64,000 nt of DNA from Nomia melanderi (GCF_051020985.1 NC_135008.1:2418001-2482000), one strand, 5' to 3'; shown: positions 1 to 11,165, numbered from the stretch's first letter. Numbers and translations: made by a program. The notes: generated by a model from the sequence alone, not told the origin.

Positions 1-120
1 TCTCGCTCGTCGGCGCTGAAAACTATCGCGTTGAGTGAATTCTTGAAGAACTGTCGGGGAACAAGACAATTTTTTAATTTCCGATTAACGTTAATACTGA
101 CACGAATATTAGTAATTCGA

Positions 121-139
121 CCCTTTGCACTCGGAAGTG
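121..139 (+). mobile_element. Family A left-end fragment
   Basis: The segment reads CCCTTTGCACTCGGAAGTG, matching the outer end of the family A elements found elsewhere in the window. There is no TTAA in front and no matching right end nearby, so this is a decayed or truncated terminus. Confidence 0.4.
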
Positions 140-199
140 TTTAATTGATATTCAGCGTATTTATGAGATAAAGATGACAGACGAAACTATTATATTTCA

Positions 200-469
200 C
201 TTTATTATCATAAACTTAGAATTTTATAAATTTTCCATATTAATATTATAATAAAGTTTGATGTTTAATTTTTGATTTGATTTTTAACTACTTTATCGTA
301 ATATTAGTATTGAAAATTTATAAAATTCTAAGTTTATAATAATAAAGATCTATAATACCCTAAATTTGACGTTTATATTGTAAATTTAGGGTATTATAGA
401 TCTTTATTACCACAAACTCAGAATTTTCTAAATCTTCAGTATTAATATTACAATAAACTTTGACGTTTA
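200..469. repeat. Three-copy foldback repeat (+/-/+) with a 28-bp perfect hairpin
   Basis: A ~65-bp AT-rich unit occurs at 200-267 (+), about 286-347 (reverse complement) and 402-469 (+). Between the second and third units, 340-367 and 382-409 are perfect 28-base inverted arms around a 14-base loop. Pairing continues less perfectly outwards into both flanking units. The layout suggests a foldback-type element or a repeated inverted duplication. No coding potential is seen. Confidence 0.75.
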
Positions 470-489
470 TATCGTAAACTTGCCAATTT

Positions 490-1548
490 CGTTTCAGAGA
501 TTCCCCGAAACACTTAACACTCCTCGTTTCACCGAAATTTCAACCACGAGCGAATTCGCTCATTCACTTATCTATCGTTAACTTCCGAGTTCCCCATTAA
601 CGATTCCCGGGGGAAGTATTTTCAGCTCCGCGTCGCGTTATTTTTCCCAGGGCGACGTACGAAGCATAACGAGACGCCGGGAGCGTTTCGCGACGCTCAG
701 ACGCGTCTATTAAATTGCTTTTCGACGGAGCGCGCCGGCCGAAACGCGGGAGCCGAGCGGATCGATTAAGGAAATTCGGTTCTTAAGCGAGGGAAATCGA
801 GTTTTCCTCCTGGGGAAATTCAATTTCGAACGAGCAGTTCTTTTCTCGAACCACTAGCCCCGTCTTCGAAAAAAGTGTACAGTTCTCCGATCGCCGTTGG
901 CGGAATTATTCATTAGCGACGAGATAAATCCGGCGGAGGACTTCTTTTCGCGCGACACCGGCGAAACCAGCGTCTTTCGAAATATTTCTCGCGAGATCCA
1001 TTCGCTTTGGTTCTTTTCCGATGAAACGATCCTCCGACGCTGCGATTTACATGGTTTGGTATCGGACTGATTAAGTATCGGGACTGATTTTCTCCATCCA
1101 GCGGCAATTAACACATTGAGCGCCGGCCCCGCGATAATGCGGGGTTTTTAGTCCATTTCCTACGTTCATGTAACATTTTGGAAATGTGTAACGCAAATCC
1201 AAAGTAAAATTTACAAAATCGAATTCCTTATTCTCTTCCGTAAGTTAGAAATTTTCGTTTAATCGATGCTTAAAAATGTATCAATGTAATAACCGACGCT
1301 ATAGGTACATAGAAAGGTTGTGGAATGTTTTCTTTTACTAGTGTATTATTAATTATAAATAATTCGGAGAGATGCACCTACGAAATGAAGTCGTAAGACA
1401 AGGGGTTAATTTAATAGAGTGGAACTTCGAGTATCCGATTTAATTAGACGGCTAATAGTCCGGCCAGTCTCGGGAAGGAATTCTCGTTCGTCTTTCCAAT
1501 TTCCTCTCTGTACACTTTGCGATCGCGGGTAATTTCGTTCTCAATTTT
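490..1548. other. No gene seen; CpG-rich block then AT-rich DNA
   Basis: 590-1110 is CpG-dense with short overlapping open frames on the minus strand that lack splice signals. A TTAA followed by CACATTGAGCGCC at 1108 resembles an element end. A short GC hairpin sits at 1127-1144. 1145-1548 is AT-rich and featureless apart from the family D end at 1391. Confidence 0.6.
1391..1409 (-). mobile_element. Family D terminus fragment
   Basis: TCGTAAGACAAGGGGTTAA differs by one base from the right end of the full family D element at 13784-13978 and ends in TTAA. The opposite terminus was not found upstream, so only one end survives. Confidence 0.4.
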
Positions 1549-1940
1549 CCAGAATATTGCTTGGAAATTTCGCTGCTGTTCGGGGAAAGTATCGCTGTAG
1601 TTCAACAATCCTAACACTTGTTCATTTGCAAGCTATTCTTCTTTGAAATTGGTTAATTAGTTAGAATAGATGAATCTTCCAGAATGTTGCTTGGGAATTT
1701 CGCCTCTGTTCGGGGAAGGTATCGCTATAGTTCAGCAATCGTAACACTTGTTTATTTGCAAGCTATTCTTCTCTGAAATAGGTTAATGAGTTAAAGAAAT
1801 AGATGAATCTTTTAAAATGTTGCTTGGAAATTTTGCTACTGTTCAGGGAAAGTGTCGTTATAGTTCAGCAATTCTAACACTTGTTCATTTCAAGCTATTC
1901 TTCTTTGAAATCGGTTAATTAGTCAAAGGAATAGATGAAT
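1549..1940. repeat. Tandem repeat, three ~131-bp copies
   Basis: Units start near 1549, 1679 and 1812, each beginning with CCAGAATATTGCTTGGAAAT or a close variant. Each continues through a shared GTTCGGGGAAAG block, a TAACACTTGTTCATTT block and GATGAATC. Divergence between copies is moderate, so the duplication is not recent. Confidence 0.85.
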
Positions 1941-3119
1941 CCAATTTCTGAGTCCAGTCTAGTGTCATCATTTACTCAACAAGTAGAACAATCCCTCGCA
2001 TTCTATTGCTATCTCCAGTGACACGAGATAAAACCAGTTACACCTAACTCCGTATAGTAACTCCAGATACAAATCTCCCTAAAAATTCATTTTTCCATAT
2101 CCATCCATACATCCATCGCGTCTATTATTCACGGTTGATAACTTGGTACATACCCCGGGCATTGAAATTGGCCGATTAATATTCGATTGATCGTTGGTAT
2201 GAATAATTAAACACATCCCCAGAGTCTCTTCCTGCTCACCGGCAATTCCGCTCGAATTCATCCTGATACTTCCTATAAACAATCCCCGAATAAAAAGTCG
2301 TCTAAAGGGAGCCCAGCAGTTTTCGTTCGAATCTCCCGCATAATGGCCGACGGCCTGCTCCCAATTCCGTCGATCAGTTTTTAATGGGTCGGTAAACGGG
2401 AGCAAATCGAGGAAAAACCTGGGAAGAAGAAGAATATCGCGGGAAGTTAGTTTCGTTTCGTTTTCAGCGGATCCGCGCCGCGAAACCGGCGTTCCGGTTC
2501 AACGGGTTCGAAGTTCCCGACCGGCGGCCGGCCATTAAAAGTCCTCGTCGCTCTTCTAATTAACTTTCCGCGCGCGCCGATCGAAAGGGCGCGTCGTCTC
2601 TCAGGAAATCCGGAACAGTGCTCGTGTTTTTTCGGGCCGAGCGGACGAGCAACTTGGCCAGCGGTGTAATCGCACTTTTTCACGGACCACACGCGTCTCT
2701 CTCGACCGGAAATCGATGGGAATTAGACGCTCGACGGAGTCTCGCTTAAATCGCGCTTTCACTTTTGTTCGCGGAGATTTATTCTGCTTCGTTGTTGCTA
2801 GAAAGGTGCTCGTTCGTTTCGATGTTAGAAGGTTAACCTTTAGTTGCGGCGCGCTTGGCCGCGGATGGCACACAGAAACCGTTCATGACGATTTCCACTA
2901 CGACATTACTTGAGAATAGAGTTCCGAATGAATGAATTATAATTTCCTTACATATTTTCCGAATTGGTGCGACTCACTATAAGTAGGACAAGAATTTGGG
3001 ATATTAATGATGTCTTTTGTTTGTCTTCGAGGACGATGTACGTGGAATCTCGATTTTAATCATATAAAGCAGGTACTAAGCTATTGATGATTGTATAGTT
3101 ATAGATTTCTATCTTTAGG
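1941..3119. other. No gene seen; CpG-rich block 2300-2900
   Basis: Open frames of up to about 108 residues lie on the minus strand, and there are short ones on the plus strand. They overlap one another in several frames of GC-rich DNA with no credible splice or start context. 2930-3119 is AT-rich with nothing recognised. Confidence 0.55.
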
Positions 3120-3418
3120 TTAACCCTCTATGGGCTGAATTTTTGTTCATGATTATAACAAAATCTATGCAAAATTAATAAATATCCACATATGAATCCG
3201 AATTAACAACGTATTCAATAGTTTCAAATTTTCATCAAACAAATATATTTTGTAACTTTCAAGTTACAACGACGTTAAACATTCACGCCTGGGCATATCA
3301 AAGTTTAAGTGAACTGATTAATTTTATTCGCAACTTTCAGTGCAAAATGAAATAAATCAGCAAGATGCCAATATACTGATATGTGACTTCAAAGTTACGT
3401 GGGCCTACAGAGGGTTAA
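3120..3418. mobile_element. TTAA-bounded MITE, CCCTCTATGGGC type
   Basis: The left edge is TTAACCCTCTATGGGC and the right edge is the complement of TTAACCCTCTGTAGGC, giving a ~16-bp imperfect terminal inverted repeat with TTAA on both sides. The 299-bp interior is AT-rich and non-coding. The structure fits a non-autonomous piggyBac-like element, but the transposase source is not in the window. Confidence 0.75.
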
Positions 3419-4028
3419 GTTACAGAGTCACAAGTGATTCAGATCGCGGGTGAAAGGTTAAAATTCGATGGAAATTTTCGTCACGGAAGAGTAAATTCAT
3501 GCTTTCGTTTTCGATCGCGCACACTTCTCAGCTTCGGATTCTTCTCGCGTCCGTTCATTCGAGGATGATTACCTGTGTGAATCTCTTCCACTCGGTTCTC
3601 CAATTTCAACGACGCACGGGACTCGAAATGAGAGCTCGTGATCCTAATTACCGGTGCTACGGAGCACGAGCGAGAGCGCCGTCTAATGAATAAGCGTTGC
3701 GCATCAATGGCGCCTCGGCCGTTTCGCGTCTCATCGGGTATGGAAACGGTTCGCCGTCTCGATGGAAACTGGGTCTCTAAATCGGTGGACTGACTTGTCA
3801 CATTGCATTAGAAAACTATTCTCGACCTTTCACTTTTATATCGTTCAATTCGTGAACTCTGTCTTTGCGTCACTCACGTTTCTTGGACGTTGAAGCGAAT
3901 TTAATTAGTAAAACATCGATTGAATATAGTGACACTGAAATTTGGAACAGTATTTCTGTTTGAGTGCTGTCGGCGTTGGGAAGAATTTACTTTCAGTTAT
4001 TTTTGTTAATCGATGAAATCAATATTAA
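3419..4028. other. No gene seen; CpG-rich 3480-3780
   Basis: A 106-codon minus-strand frame and a 64-codon plus-strand frame overlap here. Both are typical of GC-rich DNA without stops and have no splice or domain support. Confidence 0.5.
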
Positions 4029-4402
4029 ATTGTAACCATATTGAAGTTGACAGTATTGGGTTTCGAAGCATTGCGGTTGTCAATATTGAAATTACCAATA
4101 TTGAAGGTAATATTGAATTTCACAGTATAGAAGTTAACGATGTTGAATTTCACAGCATCCAAGTTAACGATGTTGAATTCCACAATATTGAAGTTAACAG
4201 TATTACACGTCACAACATTGAAATGAACAATATCAAACCTAACAGTATCAAACTAACCAATATTGGAAGTTAACAGTACTAAGGTTAATATTGAATTTCA
4301 CAATATTGAAGTTAACGATGTTGAATTTCGCAATATTGAAATTAACAATATCAAACGTCACAATATTGAAGTTAACAATATCAAACTCATCAATATTAAC
4401 CC
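4029..4402. repeat. 15/30-bp minisatellite
   Basis: Alternating 15-mers, AATATTGAAGTTAAC and GATGTTGAATTTCAC with variants, repeat for ~370 bp. Because 15 is divisible by three and the units lack stops, both strands stay open (about 86 and 132 codons on plus, about 62-63 on minus). The predicted peptides are IEVND/VEFHN-like five-residue repeats and are almost certainly not real proteins. Confidence 0.85.
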
Positions 4403-4596
4403 TCCTCACGCCCAATCTACTAATTTCTTCACAACCCATGCATCCCTCGATCCCTCAGTCACCGCAATGAAACTCAATAAAAATAACAACAGAACAGTAG
4501 AGCCCAAGATAGCCATATTTCCCTCAACAACTACTTATCCCCGTTACTCCCGCATCATCCGCCAATCGTTAACATCCATACCGAGTATTCGTATCG

Positions 4597-4620
4597 TTAA
4601 CCCTTTGCGGTCCGAAGTGC
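4597..4620 (+). mobile_element. Left-end fragment resembling family A
   Basis: TTAACCCTTTGCGGTCCGAA matches the outer bases of the A/F-type termini. No right end was found within 400 bp, so this is a solo end. Confidence 0.4.
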
Positions 4621-4640
4621 TAATATTGTTTCCTATAATG

Positions 4641-5403
4641 CATCAGTTTGAGAAATATTGAAATAAAATACCTTTGCTCCTCAATGTACATATTTTCTCG
4701 TCGACTGAGTTTCACTTCAGTGTTTCACTTCACTCTGAGTGTTAACCAAAAGCAACCATATTCCTCGAGAATGTCAATTCAATCTAGTCAATTTAAAACG
4801 AAGCCACGAATTACGCGAAGCGTCGAATCGGCCCCGATCGAGTCCAGTTGACCTACTCCGTCGCCGGAAAACAAAGCGGACTGTTCCGAGGACTCGGATA
4901 ACGAAAGTATCCCCGTGATGCGGTCAAACATCCCCGAAACTCCGGGAGAAACGGGGAAGTCCGAGACGGAAAAAGGATCCGTGCGGTCGGAGGAGGATCT
5001 AGGTGGCCGAGAACGCGATCTACGAGCTGGCTTCGGTTATCTACAGCCAGTGTACACCGCGCGAGTTTTACTCGCGATTCCGCGCCGGTCGCCAAGGAAA
5101 CGGAGACGGTGCACCGAGTCGAGTGCAGTCTTTCACCGTTACCGGTCTCCTTTGTCGGCTTGTTATCCTTCGCACGCGGACCTCGCGGATCTATACGGCG
5201 ACGGTATTTTTATTAAACTTCGGGCATCCGTTTGCGAACTTCGACCTCTCGAGCCGATTCAACTCTCTCGCGACGCGTTCGAGGTGGAAGGGAAATTGAA
5301 GAAATTCTATTTTAATTTTTCATTCACTTTAGTCTCTGATTCGGTTTCAATGTTAGTTCTTTAATTCTGAACGAAATCGATTTGAATGAAATTGAATATT
5401 TAT
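4641..5403. other. No supported gene; CpG-rich 4850-5290
   Basis: Three frames overlap. The one from 5003 has reasonable GC-ending codons (AENAIYELASVIYS at its start) but follows an in-frame TAG directly, has no ATG start and has no polypyrimidine tract at the preceding AG. I therefore do not call it a gene. Confidence 0.5.
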
Positions 5404-5484
5404 CTAATGCCATGGTAGCGAAGTTACAGAGCTAAGTGTCTGTAGAAAAACGAGATTTCTCGTTGCCAGTACGCAATGTGTTAA
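5404..5484 (+). mobile_element. Family B right-end fragment
   Basis: The last ~80 bp match the right part of the full family B copy at 57861-58082, including ACGAGATTTCTCGTT and CCAGTACGCAATGTG before TTAA. That TTAA is also the left boundary of the family A element that follows. Confidence 0.7.
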
Positions 5485-5724
5485 CCCTTTGCACTCGAAA
5501 GGTTTTCAATGGAAATATTCAACATTTTCTGACGATATATAGGTCATATTGTTTGAAACTAATTTGACGATAATTCATAGATAAATTAAGCGACAGAGGT
5601 GTTTTATTGAAATATTTCGCGTAGCAGTGCAAACTTTGATTTCAAATATTAAATATTCAACTTCATAGTTTTGTTGTATCGCATCGAGTGGTGACTGAGT
5701 CACCTCTCGAGTGCAAAGGGTTAA
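5481..5724 (+). mobile_element. Family A MITE, full length (244 bp)
   Basis: It starts TTAACCCTTTGCACTCGA and ends TCGAGTGCAAAGGGTTAA, a perfect 18-base inverted terminal repeat including TTAA. The interior is AT-rich and non-coding, with a GTGACTGAGTCAC palindrome near the right end. Related copies lie at 11166, 26046, 31090 and 53841. It is best explained as a piggyBac-type non-autonomous element. Confidence 0.85.
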
Positions 5725-6313
5725 TATTATACCTTGTATATCGCGTCAATTCCAGAAATATTCAAAGATAGCTTCCTCGAAATTTCTCTGTCAAGTGTTA
5801 ACACTGGTAAAACACGTAGGAAACGTGACGTCACTGTTACACTTTCCCAGCGAACGGCGAAGCAGCAACGGTCGCGAAAGTGTGTTATCGAGTCGCGAGC
5901 GAGTGAGAGGGACGAAGCGGGGGATGGGGTGTCGGAGGGACGCGTGAATTGCAGCGAGTGTTTGCTCTCCGGGAAATCCGAGGGTGTATCGAAGCCAATT
6001 ACACGGCGAGCTTTCGGAACGTACCGGCGATAATTCCTCGGTGAATCGCGGCCGCCGGAGTTGTCGGAAGCGTGCGCCGGCCCGCGGTCGATGAAAGTAA
6101 ACTTCTCTCCGCCGGGCGGAAACGGTCGGCGCGAACTTCCAGGGCCCCGGACCTCTCTCCGTCATTAATGCCGGGCAGCTTTATCGCGGACATCGCGCTC
6201 GGATCGCGCTACTTTATTCGCGGCTTTGCGTCCTTTGATCGCCGCCTCGAATCGCGAGGGTTAATCCTTATCACTGTTCTAACACTTCGACTGACATTTG
6301 CGTCGCATTATTT

Positions 6314-6400
6314 TTTAACCAGTTAACTGTGGAATTTAGTTGGGAAAACCTCTTTAGTTGGGAAAATATAAAGAATTCATCGCTGAAAGAATTAGTATCT
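6314..6400. repeat. Dispersed repeat, copy 1
   Basis: CTGTGGAATTTAGTTGGGAA and GAATTCATCGCTGAAAGAAT recur in the same order at 31803-31950 with small differences. This points to a dispersed element of unknown class. Confidence 0.45.
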
Positions 6401-6710
6401 ATTCTAGGTTAATGTCCAATAGTATTCGCTCTATTTCTAAACCAACTTCGTTAATTACTCAGAGAACCGTGGTATCTTCTCACTAATCGCAAGAAATCGA
6501 GAATGAGTCATTTTAACCTGTCCGGTAGCTGTAGTAACGAAAGTTTCCATAATCATCAAGGTTCTATTGTTTCGTGAAATGTTCGTTGCATTTCCCATCG
6601 TGTCTCTTCGTTGCAGTCGAACGGTCTCGCTTTTGTTATAGACGTCTCTTCGGAAGACGTTAATTTTCTTTCGAACTCGGGAAAGAAATTCAGCGTCGCT
6701 GGAGAGGATA

Positions 6711-6728
6711 GAGAGAGAGAGAGAGAGA
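6711..6728. repeat. (GA)n microsatellite
   Basis: Nine GA dinucleotides in a row. GAGAG is also the binding core of insect GAGA factor, but a bare microsatellite is the simpler reading. Confidence 0.8.
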
Positions 6729-7259
6729 TTCCCGCGACGTGTTCCCGAATCGTTCGGAACCGGCGGAAATATTTGGAATTCGTAACGCGGAAGACCCGCC
6801 CCTAGACCGGGCCGCCGTATTTTCCAGCGAGGCTCGCCGGAATAAAGCACGGAGGGAAATACGTGGGAGCGCGCCGATAGCGCGGCGGCGGCGGCTCGAT
6901 GGAAAATTCATACCGGTCCGCTTTCTGTTTAATGATTCCATCTCGGCCGATGCGATAGGTCGACTCGCTTATTCATAAGTTGCGGTCCTACTGGTACGGC
7001 TGTTTCCTATATCTCTCGTAGGCTGGGAACAGCTGCAACCTGCTCGTGTCTTTGGGTGCATAGGCGTTTCAGATACTCGATGGGATCTTATTGATACGTT
7101 TGCGTATTTGTTAGGGTAGTGTTGTTATGTGTGGGTGGTATCTTTAATTGATATTAATTTTATTTTGGAAGTATGAGTAAATTGAATGGTGAATGGATTT
7201 TTATGTAGATGAGGAGCAGTTGATTTCAGTTGGTAGTTTTGGATTGAGTAGTTGGAGTA

Positions 7260-7985
7260 TTGAATGGTGGGAGTAGAATAGTTCTACTATGAAATAGTTC
7301 TAGTGTCAACTGGTTTCAGTATTAGACAGTTCTACTTTCAATTACTTCTAGTATCAAATAGTTGTAGTATCAACTAGCTCTAGTATCAAATAGTTCTACT
7401 GTAAAAAACTTCTAGTATCAAATAGTTGTAGTATCAAATAGTTTAAGTATTGAGTACTTCTAGTGTCAACTAGTTGTAGTATCAACTAGTTCTAGTATCA
7501 AATAGTTCTACTATCAAATAGATCTACTGTTAAATACTTCTAGTATCAAGTAGTTGTAGTATCGAATAGTTCTACTATGAAATAGTTCCAGTATCAAATA
7601 GTTCTAGTGTCAACTAGTTTCAGTATCAAATAGTTCCAGTATCAAATAGTTCCAGTATCATATAGTTCCAGGAACATATAGTTCCAGTATCATATAGTTC
7701 CAGTATCATATAGTTCCAGTATCATATAGTTCCAGTATCAAATAGTTCTACTATCAAATACTTTTACTATCAAATACTTTTACTATCAAATACTTCTACT
7801 ATCAAATACTTCCACTATCAAATACTTCCACTATCAAATACTTCTAGTATCAAACAATCCCAGTACCAAATACTTCTAGTACCAATCACTTCTATCGTCT
7901 ACTTCAGGCATCAACCAGTTCCACTATCAGTTTCCTCGTCAACTACTTCAAGTATCAACCACTTCCAGTACCAAATACAATCATT
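7260..7985. repeat. 16-bp minisatellite, ~45 units
   Basis: The unit is close to TAGTATCAAATAGTTC. Variants such as CTACTATCAAATACTT are clustered: AGTTCCAGTATCATAT dominates near 7660-7735 and TACTTTTACTATCAAA near 7750-7810. The clustering suggests local unit amplification. No coding potential. Confidence 0.85.
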
Positions 7986-8801
7986 AAATAATCCCAACAC
8001 AAAATACTTCTAATATAAAATATCCGCAATATTTAACCCCGAAGCGATCGCGCGTGCGCCCGGTTAAGTGCACTCGCTGTTTGCATAATGCACGTCGGCC
8101 GGAAGCCGCGTTTCTCAGCGCGACGTCACGTGCCGCGCGCGAAAGCAACTGCAGCTGCGGCCACGTGCACCGCGTGTACGCGCCCCGCGATGCACTTTAC
8201 GTCCCCCCGATGGAAACGTTCCCGTAAATACCGTTCCTCTTTCAACCGGTCCCGTTCCTACGCGGAAAAATAACGGCGATTCTCTATCGTCCCGACATTA
8301 TTGAAACCTCGCCTCAATGCGAGCTCTTCTCGGAGAGCTCGAAGATCGATCGACGCGCGATCCTTCGCTGCGAAAGGATCTCTCCTTATCGCTCTCTCTC
8401 TTCACTTGTTCTCGACATTATACGCGGACTGTTTCAAAGACACAATAGTTTTCTTACCCTTTGATGCTTTTTGTGCTGAGGATCTAAACGGACCAAAGGA
8501 TCGGTAGGCGATCGTTTCAGTACTGTCGATGATACAGTACAGATGAGACAATGACTTGATGTCTAATTGAATGACAATGTTTCTCTATTAATTTTATTCG
8601 TAGTTTTTCATGATTATGTGTAGTTGCATTGGCGAATAGCAAATTGACGTCGAAATGAACAGACTAATTAGATCCACATTTCTTAGCTTAAATGAATGAT
8701 CAACCGACAATACTTTAGAGAGATGATTTGGTACCTAATCACCTTTAGTAAGGCGAGACAAGAAGCCTCTCTGGATATCTGTCTTATTTATTCATCAGTC
8801 A
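7986..8801. other. No gene seen; CpG-rich 8040-8510
   Basis: Short plus-strand frames start at 8088 and 8301 but have neither splice sites nor recognisable motifs. 8510-8801 is AT-rich unique sequence. Confidence 0.5.
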
Positions 8802-9015
8802 TTAACACTTGAACTACCGTAACAGTCAAAATGACTGGTTTCGATTCGTTTGTTTCGCAGTTATTAATACCTTAGAAGCATTGAATATTTGAAATGATTT
8901 TGGAAATAAATAGTTGCACTTGAGTACTATGATGAGTATCCAACTGAAAATAATCTATTACAATTTTCATAGAGACTACACATCAATCGTAGTAAATGCT
9001 CGGTAGTTCTGTTAA
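8802..9015 (+). mobile_element. Family C MITE, full length (214 bp)
   Basis: The left edge is TTAACACTTGAACTACCG and the right edge is the complement of TTAACAGAACTACCG, with TTAA on both sides. A subterminal palindrome CAGTCAAAATGACTG lies at 8823-8837. Relatives occur at 45079 and 50938, and shorter cousins near 34955 and 55245. Confidence 0.75.
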
Positions 9016-9599
9016 CCGGAAGTTGCAGTTCCAACTTCTAATTCCTCCAAAATCAGTCTACCACTCGCCGCTAATTGATAATTCTGCGTTATCCTGGCCA
9101 CTGATCGGTCGCTCCGAAACAGTTAAAAATGAAACCGGCGAAGTTAGAGGCTAAAGGTTACCGGGTTAATTAGCGAACGCCGGCGCGAGCGCGGGGTAGA
9201 AATTATTGGAGATGTCCGATAAGAATAAAATCGTACGTCCCCCGAGTGTGCATTAATAATGTTTCTCTCATTCGTTGCTCGCCGTTTTATAAATACACCC
9301 GCTCGCTATTGATTTTTCCCTCGAGAGAGTTCGCACACACCCGCACATTCGCTCCGTTGTTCTTTCCCTTCTTCTTTTCCGCTGTCGCGAACCGTTCGTC
9401 GCGATCCGGGGGGAAACGTCGTTTCGACGTCGTTGACTGACGCTCTTTTTTCCCTTGCGGTCAACGTTGTCGAATTTTATAACGGATTGATGCATTGCCT
9501 GCCACCGGGACTTTGAGCGTTTTGTTTAGAGGCAAGTAGATTGGGAACAATGGCGAGTTGTAGTGGAAATAGTTATGAATAGTTTAGTGTCGGTTGTTA
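9016..9599. other. No gene seen
   Basis: 9150-9480 is CpG-rich with short frames on both strands, and 9480-9599 leads into the pyrimidine array. Nothing recognised. Confidence 0.5.
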
Positions 9600-10360
9600 G
9601 GTTGTCTAGTTGTTTATGTTATTATTTTCTTGTGTATTCTGCTTCTGTTGTTATTATTCTCTACTGCATTATATTTCTGTTATTATTATTCTCTTCTGTA
9701 TTCTATTTCTATTATTATTATTTTCTTCTGTTTTCTATTTCTATTATTACTACCCTCTTCTGTTTTCTGTTTCTATTATTATTATTCTCTCCTGTTTTCT
9801 GTTTCCATTATTATTATTCTCTGTATCATATTTCTATTACTATTATTCTCTACTGCATTATATTTCTATTATTATTATTCTCTTCTATTTTCTATTTCCA
9901 TTATTAATATTTTCTATATTACACTTCTGTTACTATTATTCTCTTCTTTATTCTATTTCTATTATTAACATTCTCTTCTGTATTCTCTTTCTATTATTAT
10001 TCTCTTCTGTATTCTACTTTTAATATCATCATCTTCCTCTGTTTTCTGTTTCTATCATTATTCTTCTCTGTCATATATTTCTATTATTATCATTCTCTTG
10101 TGCATTCTATTTTTATTATTATTATTTTCTTCTGCATTCTACTTCTAATATTATCATCCTCTTTTGTCTTCTGTCTCTATTATTACTCTTCTCTGTAATA
10201 TATTTCTATTATTACCATTCTCTCCTGTATTCCGTTTCCATTATTATTTTCTCCTGCATTCTGCATCTAACATTATGACCTTCCCCTGTTTCCCGTTTCT
10301 ATTATTCTCCTCTATAATACATTTCTATTATTATCACTCTTCCATACTCCGTTCCCACTG
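9600..10360. repeat. Pyrimidine-strand minisatellite, ~32-bp unit
   Basis: Units resemble TTCTATTATTATTATTCTCT followed by TCTGTATTCTAT. The plus strand is dominated by T and C for ~760 bp, so several frames remain open and would give Phe/Tyr/Leu/Ser-only peptides (FYYYYSLL). These are repeat translations, not proteins. Confidence 0.85.
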
Positions 10361-11165
10361 TTACTCCCCATCCACGTCCGCCGCCGAAATTTTCAACACT
10401 AATCCCCTTATCGCGACGGTCCCAAGCGATCCGTCAGCGGCGGTCACCGATAACCACCGAACTCAAGCAACTTCCGCGCGCAGAACTACGCGCGGCTCGT
10501 TTCAATCCGCGCCGCGGTGCAACAATTTTGTGTCCTTTTGAAAGCGTTTTGAAAACCTCCCCCGGCGCGACACACGTTCCGCCGGTCGCGGGGAAATAAA
10601 AGGAGCCGAAAGAAAATGAAGGAAAATAAAAGCCGAGCGAGCGAGCCGCGGCCCTTTGTTCGGCCCTTTTATCCCCGTAGTTTTCTAATTAAAAGAGGAG
10701 CGCGACGAACCGCGGTTTGCGGAAGTTTGACGAGCCGAGGGCCGCCGCGCTGCGCGAACTTCAAATTGCTTTCGCTTGAAATGTTCATTGAAAACGCGTT
10801 CCTCTTTGGCGACGGGGCCGGTAATACGCGCGAAACGAGCCGACCCTTTCTTCCCCCCCTCATCCAGCTTTCCCTCGCGAGGAGAACGCGACGCGAGGAG
10901 CTTCGAGGCGATCTCTCGCTCGCAGGAACCGGAGACGCGCGACGCTTGTCCTTGTGAATTTCCTGCTCCGACGTTCGAATCGCTCCTTGTTTTACGTCCG
11001 AGTTCCTTGTGGCTGATAGTAGAGCTGTAAATTACGCAATTTTACGTAGAGGAGTCTGGCTAGAGTTCGTTTGATGACCTGCTGAGGATATGAATGGTGG
11101 AAAAGATACTCTGAGCAAGGAATATCTGTGGATTGATGAATCGGTGCGATGAATCGTTGAATTTA
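10361..11165. other. No gene seen; CpG-rich 10380-11000
   Basis: Overlapping frames of up to 113 codons on both strands lie in stop-poor GC-rich DNA. 11000-11165 is AT-rich unique sequence. Confidence 0.5.

Larger units (their letters stand above)
5725..7259. other. No gene seen; two CpG-rich blocks
   Basis: 5850-6260 and 6600-6970 are CpG-dense with overlapping frames of up to 131 codons. A possible splice acceptor (cccatcgtgtctcttcgttgcag-like) ends at 6616 and is followed by an open frame, but no donor follows. I leave it uncalled. Confidence 0.5.

Noticed and set aside
1127..1150. GC stem (CCCCGC / GCGGGG) followed by a T run, like a bacterial terminator
   Set aside because: The sequence is clearly eukaryotic, so a rho-independent terminator is not meaningful. 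A single short stem is chance-level.
2495..2520. GGGTTCGAAGTTCCC resembling a tRNA B box
   Set aside because: No A box at the right distance and no cloverleaf arms.
5003..5299. 98-codon frame with GC-ending codons and a plausible AENAIYELASVIY start
   Set aside because: An in-frame TAG directly precedes it, there is no ATG start, and the AG in front has no pyrimidine tract.
6594..6805. Good acceptor (ending TTGCAG at 6616) followed by an open frame of ~60 codons
   Set aside because: No donor closes the exon, and the frame runs into the (GA)n microsatellite, giving Arg/Glu repeats.
9563..10541. Series of 113-137-codon Tyr/Phe/Leu-rich frames that look like membrane proteins
   Set aside because: They are translations of a pyrimidine-strand minisatellite in all three phases.
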